A DNA stretch of 42,007 bases from Clostridiales bacterium CHKCI006 (GTDB taxonomy: Bacteria; Bacillota_I; Bacilli_A; Erysipelotrichales; Coprobacillaceae), in contig FCNA01000121.1 of assembly GCA_900018345.1 (NCBI GenBank), positions 1-42,007 of the forward strand, written 5' to 3'. Below the pieces are notes generated by a model, which made no database searches, was not told the DNA's origin, and saw only the letters and a program-made list of their open reading frames with translations. Each line of letters starts with the position of its first letter. Position 1 is the first letter of the stretch. A program made the position numbers and the translations under genes. Positions 32,527 through 39,757 of the stretch are shown here, piece after piece.

Positions 32527-33531
32527 TTATTGACCGCTGGTCTGAATATAGTTCCAGGCATCGCGACACATGTCTTCGATTCCGTATTTGGCTTCCCAGC
32601 CTAATTCCTGTTTGGCTTTGGTGGTATCCGCATAGCAGGCAGGGATATCACCTGGACGTCTTGGTGCAATACGATAATTCACTTTAACGCCATTCACCTT
32701 TTCAAAATTCTGTACGATTTCCAAAACGCTATAACCATGTCCTGTACCTAAATTATAGATATGAACACCTTTGGTACTCGTCGCTTTTTCAACTGCTTTG
32801 ATATGACCCAAAGCCAAATCTACAACATGGATATAATCTCGAACACCTGTCCCATCAGGCGTAGGATAATCATTTCCAAACACATTCAGACATTCCAGTT
32901 CACCACTGGCAACCTTGACGATATAAGGCATCAGGTTATTAGGAATGCCATTGGGGTTTTCCCCGATCAATCCGCTCGGATGCGCACCGATCGGATTGAA
33001 ATAACGCAGTAATACGACTGACCATTCCGGATCAGAAATAACAATGTCCTGGAGGATCCGCTCAATAAAGAGCTTGGTCGTACCATATGGATTCGTTGTC
33101 CCGCCAACTTCACTGTCCTCCGTGATAGGTACCTTCTTAGGGTCACCATAGACCGTTGCACTGCTTGAGAAAATCATTCTCTTGCAATCATATTTTTTCA
33201 TTAATTCACATAGGACCAACGTTGAAAGAAGGTTATTGTGATAGTATTCCATAGGTTTAGAAACAGATTCACCGACGGCCTTAAATCCCGCAAAATGAAT
33301 CACCGCGTCAATCTGGTTTTCTTTAAAAATCGTTTCTGTCGCTTCCTTATTCTGTAAGTCCACTTCATAAAAGCGGAAATCTTTGCCGGTAATCTTTCTG
33401 ATCTTATCCAGCACTTCTGGCTTAGAATTAGAGAAATTGTCAGCAATGACAACATCATAGCCCGCTTCCAGCAATTCTACAGCGGTATGACTACCAATAA
33501 AGCCTGCTCCGCCTGCAACTAGTACATTCAT
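32527..33531 (-). CDS. galE: UDP-glucose 4-epimerase
   Basis: 334 residues, the normal size. It interconverts UDP-glucose and UDP-galactose (and, in some members, the GlcNAc/GalNAc forms) with bound NAD. It is an extended SDR with Rossmann motif GGAGFIGSH (Gly7, 10, 13), catalytic Ser124 (SSSATVYG) and Tyr149-x3-Lys153 (PYGTTK), plus the family stretches RYFNPIGAHPSG and DGTGVRDYIHV. The ATG at 33531 follows GAGGTG; the thirteen-codon upstream extension would run through the promoter. Monocistronic, with promoter at 33559-33586 and terminator at 32486-32513. It supplies UDP-sugars for surface polysaccharide, in keeping with glmM and the ligase-like gene nearby. Confidence 0.97.
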   Translation of the reverse strand: MNVLVAGGAGFIGSHTAVELLEAGYDVVIADNFSNSKPEVLDKIRKITGKDFRFYEVDLQNKEATETIFKENQIDAVIHFAGFKAVGESVSKPMEYYHNNLLSTLVLCELMKKYDCKRMIFSSSATVYGDPKKVPITEDSEVGGTTNPYGTTKLFIERILQDIVISDPEWSVVLLRYFNPIGAHPSGLIGENPNGIPNNLMPYIVKVASGELECLNVFGNDYPTPDGTGVRDYIHVVDLALGHIKAVEKATSTKGVHIYNLGTGHGYSVLEIVQNFEKVNGVKVNYRIAPRRPGDIPACYADTTKAKQELGWEAKYGIEDMCRDAWNYIQTSGQ

Positions 33532-33558
33532 CTTTCGCACCTCTCTTTTATCATTTAA

Positions 33559-33586
33559 AGTATAACACATTCACCTTGAAATACAA
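33559..33586 (-). promoter_or_regulatory. galE promoter
   Basis: -35 TTGTAT (33581-33586), 16-base spacer, -10 TATACT (33559-33564) with extended TGT. Confidence 0.7.
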
Positions 33587-33602
33587 CTATTGTCTACTTT
33601 TT

Positions 33603-34910
33603 TTACATTTCATGGAACTGCAGGACATATTGCATGTGACGTGTGAGCGGACTTAAGATCAGCAATTGCCGGTAAAAGAGAGCATAAGTCAAAAGTCCAC
33701 TATCCAAAAAAGGCAGGATATTCTCCACCAGAAATTTTTCAAGCAGCAGCGCCTCTTTACGACCAATGGTATCATAGCTGTATTTGAGCCGAAAGTATTT
33801 GGCATACTCCAGTTTAAAACCGGACATGTGAACAAAGTCCACCCATTCCAATAACTGGCGGCATTGCGCTAACGGTAATTCCAGCCGCTCGGCACAATCC
33901 ATAACATAAGGAAAAGCTTGCAAAACAAGATCAGGACTCCATTTCAATGCCTTTTGCAGCATGGAGAGCGCATTGGCATACTGATGGTGTGCATAAAAAT
34001 GCATGCCTAGATTATGATAATAGCGTCCCTGGACATGCAGACACCCATTGAGGCGTCCACTTTCCAAAAGTTTTCTACAAGCCTGCAGCTCACCGACCGC
34101 CTGCGTGGAACAGCTATTTTCATATATCAATGCCTGATGATTGTGATAGATAAACTGGAGATAAGGAGAGCTCGCATAGGTGGCAAGCTCGCGGATCATC
34201 TGCAGTGTCTTCTTGGCAAGATCCACCTGATAATGATCCATATAGGCTTTAAAACGCAGCTCTAAACTTAAAAAATCGCGCTGATTGCCTAAAGCACATT
34301 CGATTTCTGCCAGGGTAACTCCCGGCTGGCCCATTTTGCGATGATATTCCGATTTCATATATAAGAGTAAACTGTCCAGCTCTAGCATACCTGTTGGTAA
34401 AAGGGCCTCCATTTTTCTTTGCAGTTCAGCCTTAGGCAAGACCCGTTCGTTTAGATAAGTCAGTACGGCAGACAGGATCTCCAACATTTCGCCATAGACA
34501 AGATAATGCGAAAGTTTCTGATACTGAGATCTCAACTGGCGGTTTAATCTTGCCAGGCCTTCTTTTTCCATGCGCGTCATCTCATCCACGATGGCCTGGA
34601 TATCCTTTTTCAGATTGAGCCAGTAGATCTCCTTATAGAGATATTTGCGCGCATACACACTGGCCAGACATTCAATCACATAATCTTCCATCGAATCCTG
34701 ACCGTTTTCGATGTCACTGATGCGAGAGGTAGAACAGATACTTTTCTGATTGAGCCGCACCCCATTTTCTGCCCGAATTTCCTGAATACGTGCAGAATTC
34801 AACCGTGATAGCTCACGAATCGACAGTCCAACCTTCCCATTAGGATGACGATAGTTCTCACGGTAATAGCGTAACAAACGACCGGTAATGATCTGAAAAG
34901 CACGTTCCAT
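33603..34910 (-). CDS. HTH regulator with helical-repeat C-terminus, RRNPP-like (paralogue 2)
   Basis: 435 residues, same architecture as 31112-32413. The N-terminal XRE-like HTH has LSIRELSRLNSARIQEI and CSTSRISDIENGQDSMEDY; an all-helical sensor-like region of about 350 residues follows, with TPR-like units such as GRYYHNLGMHFYAHHQYANA and LQKALKW. It ends LYRQL-type like its paralogue (ALFYRQLLILSPLTRHMQ). The ribosome binding site (AAGGAGG) is strong, unlike paralogue 1. The gene begins 57 bases after glmM and directly behind its terminator, so expression may depend on read-through. No small peptide ORF with a ribosome binding site was found next to it. Likely a cytosolic regulator; ligand and targets are unknown. 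Confidence 0.75.
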   Translation of the reverse strand: MERAFQIITGRLLRYYRENYRHPNGKVGLSIRELSRLNSARIQEIRAENGVRLNQKSICSTSRISDIENGQDSMEDYVIECLASVYARKYLYKEIYWLNLKKDIQAIVDEMTRMEKEGLARLNRQLRSQYQKLSHYLVYGEMLEILSAVLTYLNERVLPKAELQRKMEALLPTGMLELDSLLLYMKSEYHRKMGQPGVTLAEIECALGNQRDFLSLELRFKAYMDHYQVDLAKKTLQMIRELATYASSPYLQFIYHNHQALIYENSCSTQAVGELQACRKLLESGRLNGCLHVQGRYYHNLGMHFYAHHQYANALSMLQKALKWSPDLVLQAFPYVMDCAERLELPLAQCRQLLEWVDFVHMSGFKLEYAKYFRLKYSYDTIGRKEALLLEKFLVENILPFLDSGLLTYALFYRQLLILSPLTRHMQYVLQFHEM

Positions 34911-34931
34911 TGGTCCACCCCTCCTTTTGAT

Positions 34932-34959
34932 AAGAAAAGTCAGCCACCAATGGGCTGAC
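34932..34959 (-). terminator. Intrinsic terminator after glmM
   Basis: GTCAGCC (34939-34945) pairs with GGCTGAC (34953-34959), loop of seven, then TTTTCTT on the minus strand. The ribosome binding site of the next gene starts immediately after. Confidence 0.85.
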
Positions 34960-34967
34960 CAAAAATT

Positions 34968-36317
34968 TTATTCGATAACTAAATCTTTATTTTCCATCAC
35001 TGCCACCACTTCATCGATATACTGATGACAGATTGCGTCACTGCCAGCTTCAACCATGACACGTACCACTGGTTCTGTACCACTTGGACGTAATAAGATG
35101 CGCCCTTCACTGCCTAAAGCTTCAGTCACTTTAGCTACCGCTGCTTTCACCTCTGGATCTTCCTGAGCAGCCTGTTTATCCTTAACGCGAACATTCTTTA
35201 AGACCTGAGGATAGATCTTGACTTCTTTCACTAAATCATGCAGCGTCGTCTTTTTCTCAAGGACGGCCTCCATGATCTTCAAGGAAGTCAAAATACCGTC
35301 ACCGGTTGTCGCATGTTTAGAGAAAATGATATGTCCGGATTGTTCACCACCGATACAATGCCCATTCTGAACCATATTTTCATAAACATATTTATCCCCA
35401 ACAGCGGTCTTTTCATAAGCGATGCCTTGTTTATCTAAGGCTTTATACAAGCCGATATTGGACATGATCGTTGTGACAATCGTATTATTCGCCAGTTCGC
35501 CATGTTCTTTCATATAACAGCCGCAAGCATATAAGATCAAATCGCCGTCGACAACCATGCCTGTATGATCGACCGCAATACAGCGGTCAGCATCCCCGTC
35601 ATAAGCAAAACCAACATCCAGACCTTTTTCTTTTACGAAGGCTACTAAAGCATCAATGTGGGTAGAACCACAATTCGTATTGATGTTGGTACCATCCGGT
35701 GTATTATTGATGACATACGTTTTTGCGCCTAAAGCATCAAAGACACTCTTGGCAATCGCTGAAGCACTGCCGTTCGCCAAATCCAAACCAATGCGTTTGT
35801 CTTTAAAAGAACGCGTCGCAATCGAGATCAGATAACCGATATAACGATTACGTCCCTGTGCATAGTCCACCGTACGGCCGATCTGTTCTCTTGTCGCAAA
35901 TGGAACTTCCTCAGGATAAATGCCATCGATATACTGCTCGATCAGCTCTTCTGTGCTAGCCTCCAGCTTATGGCCCATGCCATTGATCACTTTAATACCA
36001 TTATCATAGAAAGGATTATGGCTGGCAGAGATCATAATCCCGCAGTCAAATTCCTCTGTGCGAACAACATAAGATACACTTGGCGTCGTCGTGACATGCA
36101 ATAAGTAAGCATCTGCACCGCTGGCGGTCAGTCCGGATACTAACGCATACTCAAACATATAACTGCTACGGCGGGTATCTTTACCAATCACGATACGTGC
36201 CTTATGATCGCGACCATAATACCAGCCTAAGAAACGGCCAACTTTATAAGCATGTTCAACAGTCAGATCCACATTTGCTTCTCCACGGAAACCGTCTGTG
36301 CCAAAATATTTACCCAT
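34968..36317 (-). CDS. glmM: Phosphoglucosamine mutase
   Basis: 449 residues, the family norm. It converts glucosamine-6-phosphate to glucosamine-1-phosphate, the step feeding UDP-GlcNAc and hence peptidoglycan. Motifs: KYFGTDGFRG at the N-terminus, phosphoserine loop ISASHNPFYDNGIK with Ser99, metal loop DGDADR (240-245), substrate loop GGEQSGHI and phosphate loop RPSGTEPVVRVMVEA near the C-terminus. All key residues are intact. The ATG at 36317 follows AAGGAGAG. It has its own promoter (36397-36424) and an intrinsic terminator. In many Bacillota glmM follows cdaA-cdaR; here no such genes are upstream, so that linkage is broken. Confidence 0.98.
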   Translation of the reverse strand: MGKYFGTDGFRGEANVDLTVEHAYKVGRFLGWYYGRDHKARIVIGKDTRRSSYMFEYALVSGLTASGADAYLLHVTTTPSVSYVVRTEEFDCGIMISASHNPFYDNGIKVINGMGHKLEASTEELIEQYIDGIYPEEVPFATREQIGRTVDYAQGRNRYIGYLISIATRSFKDKRIGLDLANGSASAIAKSVFDALGAKTYVINNTPDGTNINTNCGSTHIDALVAFVKEKGLDVGFAYDGDADRCIAVDHTGMVVDGDLILYACGCYMKEHGELANNTIVTTIMSNIGLYKALDKQGIAYEKTAVGDKYVYENMVQNGHCIGGEQSGHIIFSKHATTGDGILTSLKIMEAVLEKKTTLHDLVKEVKIYPQVLKNVRVKDKQAAQEDPEVKAAVAKVTEALGSEGRILLRPSGTEPVVRVMVEAGSDAICHQYIDEVVAVMENKDLVIE

Positions 36318-36396
36318 AGTTTACTCTCCTTTATCTCTTGTTGATGAATGTCAGATCTTTGGTCCACTAGACTACAAAAAGCCTAGTGATGATTTC

Positions 36397-36424
36397 ATTA
36401 TAACACATTTTTGAATTTCCTCAA
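36397..36424 (-). promoter_or_regulatory. glmM promoter
   Basis: -35 TTGAGG (36419-36424), 16-base spacer, -10 TATAAT (36397-36402) with extended TGT. The roughly 70-base leader contains a CACTAG/CTAGTG stem-loop but none of the glmS-ribozyme consensus. Confidence 0.75.
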
Positions 36425-36532
36425 TTTTTTAGAGAATTTTCAAGCCATTTTCAAAATTTGTAAATTGTATCGTTCTCAGGCACCTGAAAATGGCCCCCTA
36501 TAAATCATTATTATAGCATATTTATGGTAAAC

Positions 36533-36600
36533 TTGCTTAAAAAACTATGCAAATTGGAAATTTTGTCCTATTTCGCCGTAATTTAAGCAAATGCCTTTCT
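36533..36600. repeat. Inverted repeat, 9-bp perfect arms, 50-base loop
   Basis: TTGCTTAAA (36533-36541) and TTTAAGCAA (36592-36600) are exact reverse complements. The second arm ends four bases before the -35 of the first RNA promoter, so it could be a regulatory site or part of a looped structure. Confidence 0.4.
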
Positions 36601-36604
36601 TTTT

Positions 36605-36633
36605 TTGCAGCTGTATCTGAAAGATTTTATAAT
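36605..36633 (+). promoter_or_regulatory. Promoter of structured RNA 1
   Basis: -35 TTGCAG (36605-36610), 17-base spacer, -10 TATAAT (36628-36633), a strong plus-strand match in a region where all flanking genes are on the minus strand. Confidence 0.75.
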
Positions 36634-36639
36634 GAATTT

Positions 36640-36822
36640 GTCAAAGACACGCTCAGCCACTTGAAGGAATGGTTCAATCGATGCACGCAATAACCTTCCT
36701 GACTGTCATTTCTTTAAAACTGGGACACCCGGAGCTGTCTTGATTGCCGTCCACTCCCTACGGGACGGTTGATTCCATAGACCCATCTATGGAGAGGTCA
36801 TGTGACATACATGACCTTTTTG
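36640..36822 (+). ncRNA. Candidate structured non-coding RNA 1 (about 180 nt)
   Basis: Bounded by a promoter (36605-36633) and an intrinsic terminator (AGGTCATGT 36795-36803 / ACATGACCT 36809-36817, then TTTTT). The 5' end, 36640-36654, pairs with 36732-36744 (GTCAA-GACA-GCTC with GAGC-TGTC-TTGAT, two single-base bulges, 13 pairs), closing a domain of about 105 bases. Two further hairpins follow: CCGTCC (36747-36752) / GGACGG (36763-36768) and CCATAGA (36775-36781) / TCTATGG (36786-36792) with a CCCA loop. There is no credible ORF and no plus-strand gene downstream, so it is not a leader. I do not recognise it; it lacks the tmRNA, RNase P and SRP consensus sequences. A 6S-like or entirely new class is possible. 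Confidence 0.7.
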
Positions 36823-36990
36823 GATATCAAAGTAGATAGCTTCTCTTTTTTTTGAAACAGCTTAATTCAAAATTTTATCATAATCATGTGAAACTTTCAA
36901 ATTACAGTTGTCATTAACGCAATATTTTCTCTTTTTAGCATTATTTTCAGTTTTGGTAACAATTCGACACATTTTTCAAACTAAATTCGC

Positions 36991-36996
36991 TATACT
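36991..36996 (+). promoter_or_regulatory. -10 box of structured RNA 2
   Basis: TATACT at 36991-36996 with no good -35 at the normal distance (TCGACA lies 21 bases upstream). The transcript would start near 37003. Confidence 0.4.
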
Positions 36997-37002
36997 AATG
37001 GT

Positions 37003-37312
37003 TGTCCGATTGCAAACGGATGAGAACCTGTTTTAGTCTTGATAATAAAAATAAACATCTGCAAACCCTAACCCAAAACATCAGACAAACTGGCATCTCA
37101 TCCATACAGCATCATTGCAATAGGCAAAAAATGATTGCCTCGCTTGCTTAGCCACAAGACATTTAGACGACAACGTAAGCAAAACGGGACCAGTCATGCA
37201 GGTGAGTCAAACAGGCGACACAATTGTCATTTAAACTGCTTACCCAACCCAAATACAATTGTCTGCCTGTTTAGCTCGTCTTGAACGGTGTGCATCATGC
37301 ACACCGTTTTTT
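37003..37312 (+). ncRNA. Candidate structured non-coding RNA 2 (about 310 nt)
   Basis: It ends in the best terminator of the window: ACGGTGTGCA (37285-37294) / TGCACACCGT (37298-37307), then TTTTTT. Inside are nested or successive helices: GGATGAGA (37018-37025) / TCTCATCC (37096-37103); within it GTCTTGAT (37036-37043) / ATCAGAC (37080-37086); hairpin AGGCAA (37122-37127) / TTGCCT (37135-37140); TTGCTTA (37144-37150) / TAAGCAA (37176-37182); AAACAGGC (37209-37216) / GCCTGTTT (37265-37272), continued by GAC/GTC and GAG/CTC. The helices do not cross, as expected of a real fold. A 43-codon ORF from 37020 lacks a ribosome binding site. No known RNA family was recognised. The 5' end is uncertain because the -35 is weak. 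Confidence 0.65.
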
Positions 37313-37384
37313 CATAAACTCCTCTCTATAACATGACCAGTCCCCTTTTTACGAATACCGCTTACCTACCGCGAAGAAAAAAGA

Positions 37385-38782
37385 TCAATCGATTGCCTCC
37401 ATATCTCTGCAGGTCAGATCCTCTGCTAAATGATCATTCAACCAGTAGACATAACCTAAAAACTGCCAGGCTAAGGTCGCCGATAAAGAATAAACATAGA
37501 AGATGCCATAATCAAACAGACTGCCAATAAATTCCGCAACCACAATCAATAAGCAGAGCATAACGACCGCATAAAAAGAGGTCTTCGACGTCTTTTTGAG
37601 AGCTTCCCAAAAAGTCAAAATAGACTGTACAAAGAACAGCAGAAAACTCACAAAACCGACGATGCCCGCTGTGACCAACGCTTCTAGAAAGACATGATGA
37701 GAATGGACGACCTGCGCGCCTTGCAGCACCGTGGAAGATGGATCCACATCTAACCCAACCGCCCTAAAATTATTCGCGCCAACACCTAGAAGCGGAGCCG
37801 TCTTCCAGATCTTGAGACTGTCATCCAATAGTTCAATGCGTCCACTGCTCACCTCATCGGCTATCGCGGCAGCTTCTTCAAAATGCCCCAGCGGATCTTC
37901 ACGCAGCATGACCATTATTTCTTCCAGACGAGCAAACTGAAAACGATTTTCTACTTCCACCTTTGCCCCTTGCAGCTGTGGAATGATAAACAAGGTCTTT
38001 TGGACCAGATTGGCCCCAAAAACAATGGTCACGACCGTCAGGACACTCAAGACAACTTGCTTTAAGTGCGAAAATCCATATCTTCTAAATACCTTAACGT
38101 AAAGCAGGCAGATACTATAGAAAGCCAAGATCAAAAGCACACTGCGGCAGCCAGTTAAGATGATATAGAGGAGCTGTACGACACTATTCAGAACATAGAA
38201 ATAACGAAACATGAAACGCTGACGAAAGGCCCAGATCGATAGTACCATGGAAATACAGGCTAAAAAGGCAGCCGGATTACAGTTAAAATAGATTCCAAAC
38301 AGACGTTCTCCGACCAGTCCGATCGTCATGCCATGACGCGTCAAAGAGATGTTCAAAAAAAACATGAGCAAGGAAATGCTGCTTGCCACAAAGGTCAACA
38401 GACTGACCCAGGGGATGACTAAACGCATTTCCTGTCTGATAGAGAGAAGACTTCGATTCGGCGGGTTCAGGAAGACCAGAAAAAAAATGATCAACTGTAA
38501 AACCGCAATCAAATAGGAATCCAGTGTTGAATAGGCAGTATTCGCCAGAGTGGCCAGCAACAGTGTCACCCCATATACCAACAAAGGACCAAAGTATGCC
38601 CTTCGCCAAGATGCATACCAGAAATCATGTCCAATGATCAGCAGCGCCCAGATAAAGACGATCGGATAAAGCGGATTGCGTTCAATTCCCCAGAAACGTA
38701 AACTCAAAGTATTTAAAAAGACAACAAAAATGAAGAAGAGCCTAAAATAACTTCTTTCAAAAATCATGTTCCATTTTTGCAT
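37385..38782 (-). CDS. O-antigen ligase / Wzy_C-type polytopic membrane protein
   Basis: 465 residues with about 11-12 membrane segments. Family marks are TGCRSVLLILAFY (the GSRxxLL-type motif, about 210-220) and, after a large extracytoplasmic loop, PLLGVGANNF and VHSHHVFLEALVTAGIVG, where the His pair is typical of the catalytic region of Wzy_C/RfaL-like enzymes. These transfer or polymerise polyprenyl-linked glycans outside the membrane; in Gram-positives they usually make capsule or wall polysaccharide. The ATG at 38782 follows GGGAGGT. It stands alone, without glycosyltransferases or a flippase nearby, under its own strong promoter (38813-38841). No clear terminator follows. Polymerase and ligase roles cannot be told apart. 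Confidence 0.85.
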   Translation of the reverse strand: MQKWNMIFERSYFRLFFIFVVFLNTLSLRFWGIERNPLYPIVFIWALLIIGHDFWYASWRRAYFGPLLVYGVTLLLATLANTAYSTLDSYLIAVLQLIIFFLVFLNPPNRSLLSIRQEMRLVIPWVSLLTFVASSISLLMFFLNISLTRHGMTIGLVGERLFGIYFNCNPAAFLACISMVLSIWAFRQRFMFRYFYVLNSVVQLLYIILTGCRSVLLILAFYSICLLYVKVFRRYGFSHLKQVVLSVLTVVTIVFGANLVQKTLFIIPQLQGAKVEVENRFQFARLEEIMVMLREDPLGHFEEAAAIADEVSSGRIELLDDSLKIWKTAPLLGVGANNFRAVGLDVDPSSTVLQGAQVVHSHHVFLEALVTAGIVGFVSFLLFFVQSILTFWEALKKTSKTSFYAVVMLCLLIVVAEFIGSLFDYGIFYVYSLSATLAWQFLGYVYWLNDHLAEDLTCRDMEAID

Positions 38783-38808
38783 GTGATACCTCCCTTCTTG
38801 ACGGGCAT

Positions 38809-38841
38809 TTCAATTATATTGAATCTCATCGCCACATTCAA
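38809..38841 (-). promoter_or_regulatory. Promoter of the ligase-like gene with palindromic -10
   Basis: -35 TTGAAT (38836-38841), 17-base spacer, -10 TATAAT (38813-38818). A perfect 6-3-6 palindrome TTCAAT-TAT-ATTGAA (38809-38823) covers the -10. Confidence 0.75.
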
Positions 38842-38872
38842 GCAATCATCCCATTCTTTAGAGAATCTTAAG

Positions 38873-38909
38873 AAAAGAAAAAGGGCCGATCAGCTTCTAC
38901 TGATCAGCC
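38873..38909 (-). terminator. Intrinsic terminator of the amino-sugar operon
   Basis: Minus strand GGCTGATCAG / CTGATCGGCC forms a 10-bp stem (38900-38909 and 38884-38893, one G-U pair), loop of six, then CTTTTTCTTTT. The stop codon of the last gene (38897-38899) lies in the loop. Confidence 0.85.
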
Positions 38910-39331
38910 TCACTACTCGATGATTTCGCATGATAATGTCGATAAGCCTTACTGCGTTTGACACGCAAGATGTCTTCTTCTCCCGGAAAATAGAAAGGAT
39001 TCAGATGGGTCTGCAAAAACGCAGTCAGAATATCCTTTGCATCCGTATATAATTCCTCCACTTCCATGGTACCGTACATCTTTGGTGGTAAAAGATACAC
39101 CGGCTTTTTATCCTGAATATAATCAGCAACGTATTGTTTGATTCGATATTTCTGATGTGGACAGACCATGATCACATCCGCTTCATCCAGATGGTCACGC
39201 GAGAATTCAAAAGGACAAAAATCCACCGCGACTTCATCCTGCAATCCTTTGGCTTCAATTTCTTTTTTCACTTTCACTGATAATGCACTGCTGGAAAAAC
39301 CACCACCACAGCAGATCAGTATTCTCAACAT
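38897..39331 (-). CDS. PTS EIIB component, lactose/cellobiose class (paralogue 1)
   Basis: 144 residues. The phosphocysteine loop is at the N-terminus (ILICCGGGFSSSALS; Cys8 in the C-x-x-G-x-S arrangement), followed by an alpha/beta fold with MVCPHQKYRIKQY. EIIB takes phosphate from EIIA and gives it to the sugar during uptake. At 144 residues it is longer than the usual 100-105 because of a C-terminal extension of about 35 residues (NPFYFPGEEDILRVKRSKAYRH) shared with its neighbour. It is the last gene of the anmK-kinase-EIIB-EIIB operon, 18 bases after its paralogue, with a weak ribosome binding site (AAAGAGATG). No EIIA or EIIC is in the operon; the EIIC at 18956-20293 is a possible partner. 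Confidence 0.88.
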   Translation of the reverse strand: MLRILICCGGGFSSSALSVKVKKEIEAKGLQDEVAVDFCPFEFSRDHLDEADVIMVCPHQKYRIKQYVADYIQDKKPVYLLPPKMYGTMEVEELYTDAKDILTAFLQTHLNPFYFPGEEDILRVKRSKAYRHYHAKSSSSEADQ

Positions 39332-39349
39332 CTGAACAACATCTCTTTC

Positions 39350-39757
39350 TTAATGTTTTGTATGTCGATAAGCCTTACTGCGTTTCACGCGCATGATATC
39401 CTCTTCTCCTGGAAAGTAGAAGGGATTCAGATGGGTTTTCTGGAAAGCATCGAGAATGTCTTTAGCATCCGCATACAATTCTTCGACTTCCATCGTACCA
39501 TACATCTTTGGCGGTAAAAGATAAACCGGTTTTTTATCCTGAACATAATCTGCAACATATTGCTTTACACGGTATTTTTGATGTGGACACACCATGACCA
39601 CATCAACATCATCTAAAAGGTCACTGGAAGTTCCAAATGGGCAAAAATCTACCTGCAGTTCATCCTGCAACCCTTTCTCTTCAATTTCTTTTTTCACCTT
39701 CACTGACATTGCACTGCTGGAAAAACCTCCAGCACAGCAAATTAAGATCCTGATCAT
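39350..39757 (-). CDS. PTS EIIB component, lactose/cellobiose class (paralogue 2)
   Basis: 135 residues, closely similar to the following gene. Phosphocysteine Cys8 is in ILICCAGGFSSSAMS, then MVCPHQKYRVKQY, and it has the same C-terminal extension (NPFYFPGEEDIMRVKRSKAYRH). The main differences are around residues 40-50 (FGTSSDLLDD here, FEFSRDHLDE in the other) and in the last few residues. Its ATG overlaps the stop of the kinase gene (ATGA, 39754-39757), so it is translationally coupled to the kinase. Two near-identical EIIBs suggest a recent duplication, perhaps serving two EIIC or EIIA partners. An anhydro-amino-sugar or disaccharide substrate is inferred only from the operon. Confidence 0.88.
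   Translation of the reverse strand: MIRILICCAGGFSSSAMSVKVKKEIEEKGLQDELQVDFCPFGTSSDLLDDVDVVMVCPHQKYRVKQYVADYVQDKKPVYLLPPKMYGTMEVEELYADAKDILDAFQKTHLNPFYFPGEEDIMRVKRSKAYRHTKH

Noticed and set aside
37020-37151. A 43-codon plus-strand ORF inside structured RNA 2
   Set aside because: There is no ribosome binding site, and its composition follows the RNA helices. An open run of this length is expected by chance fairly often.
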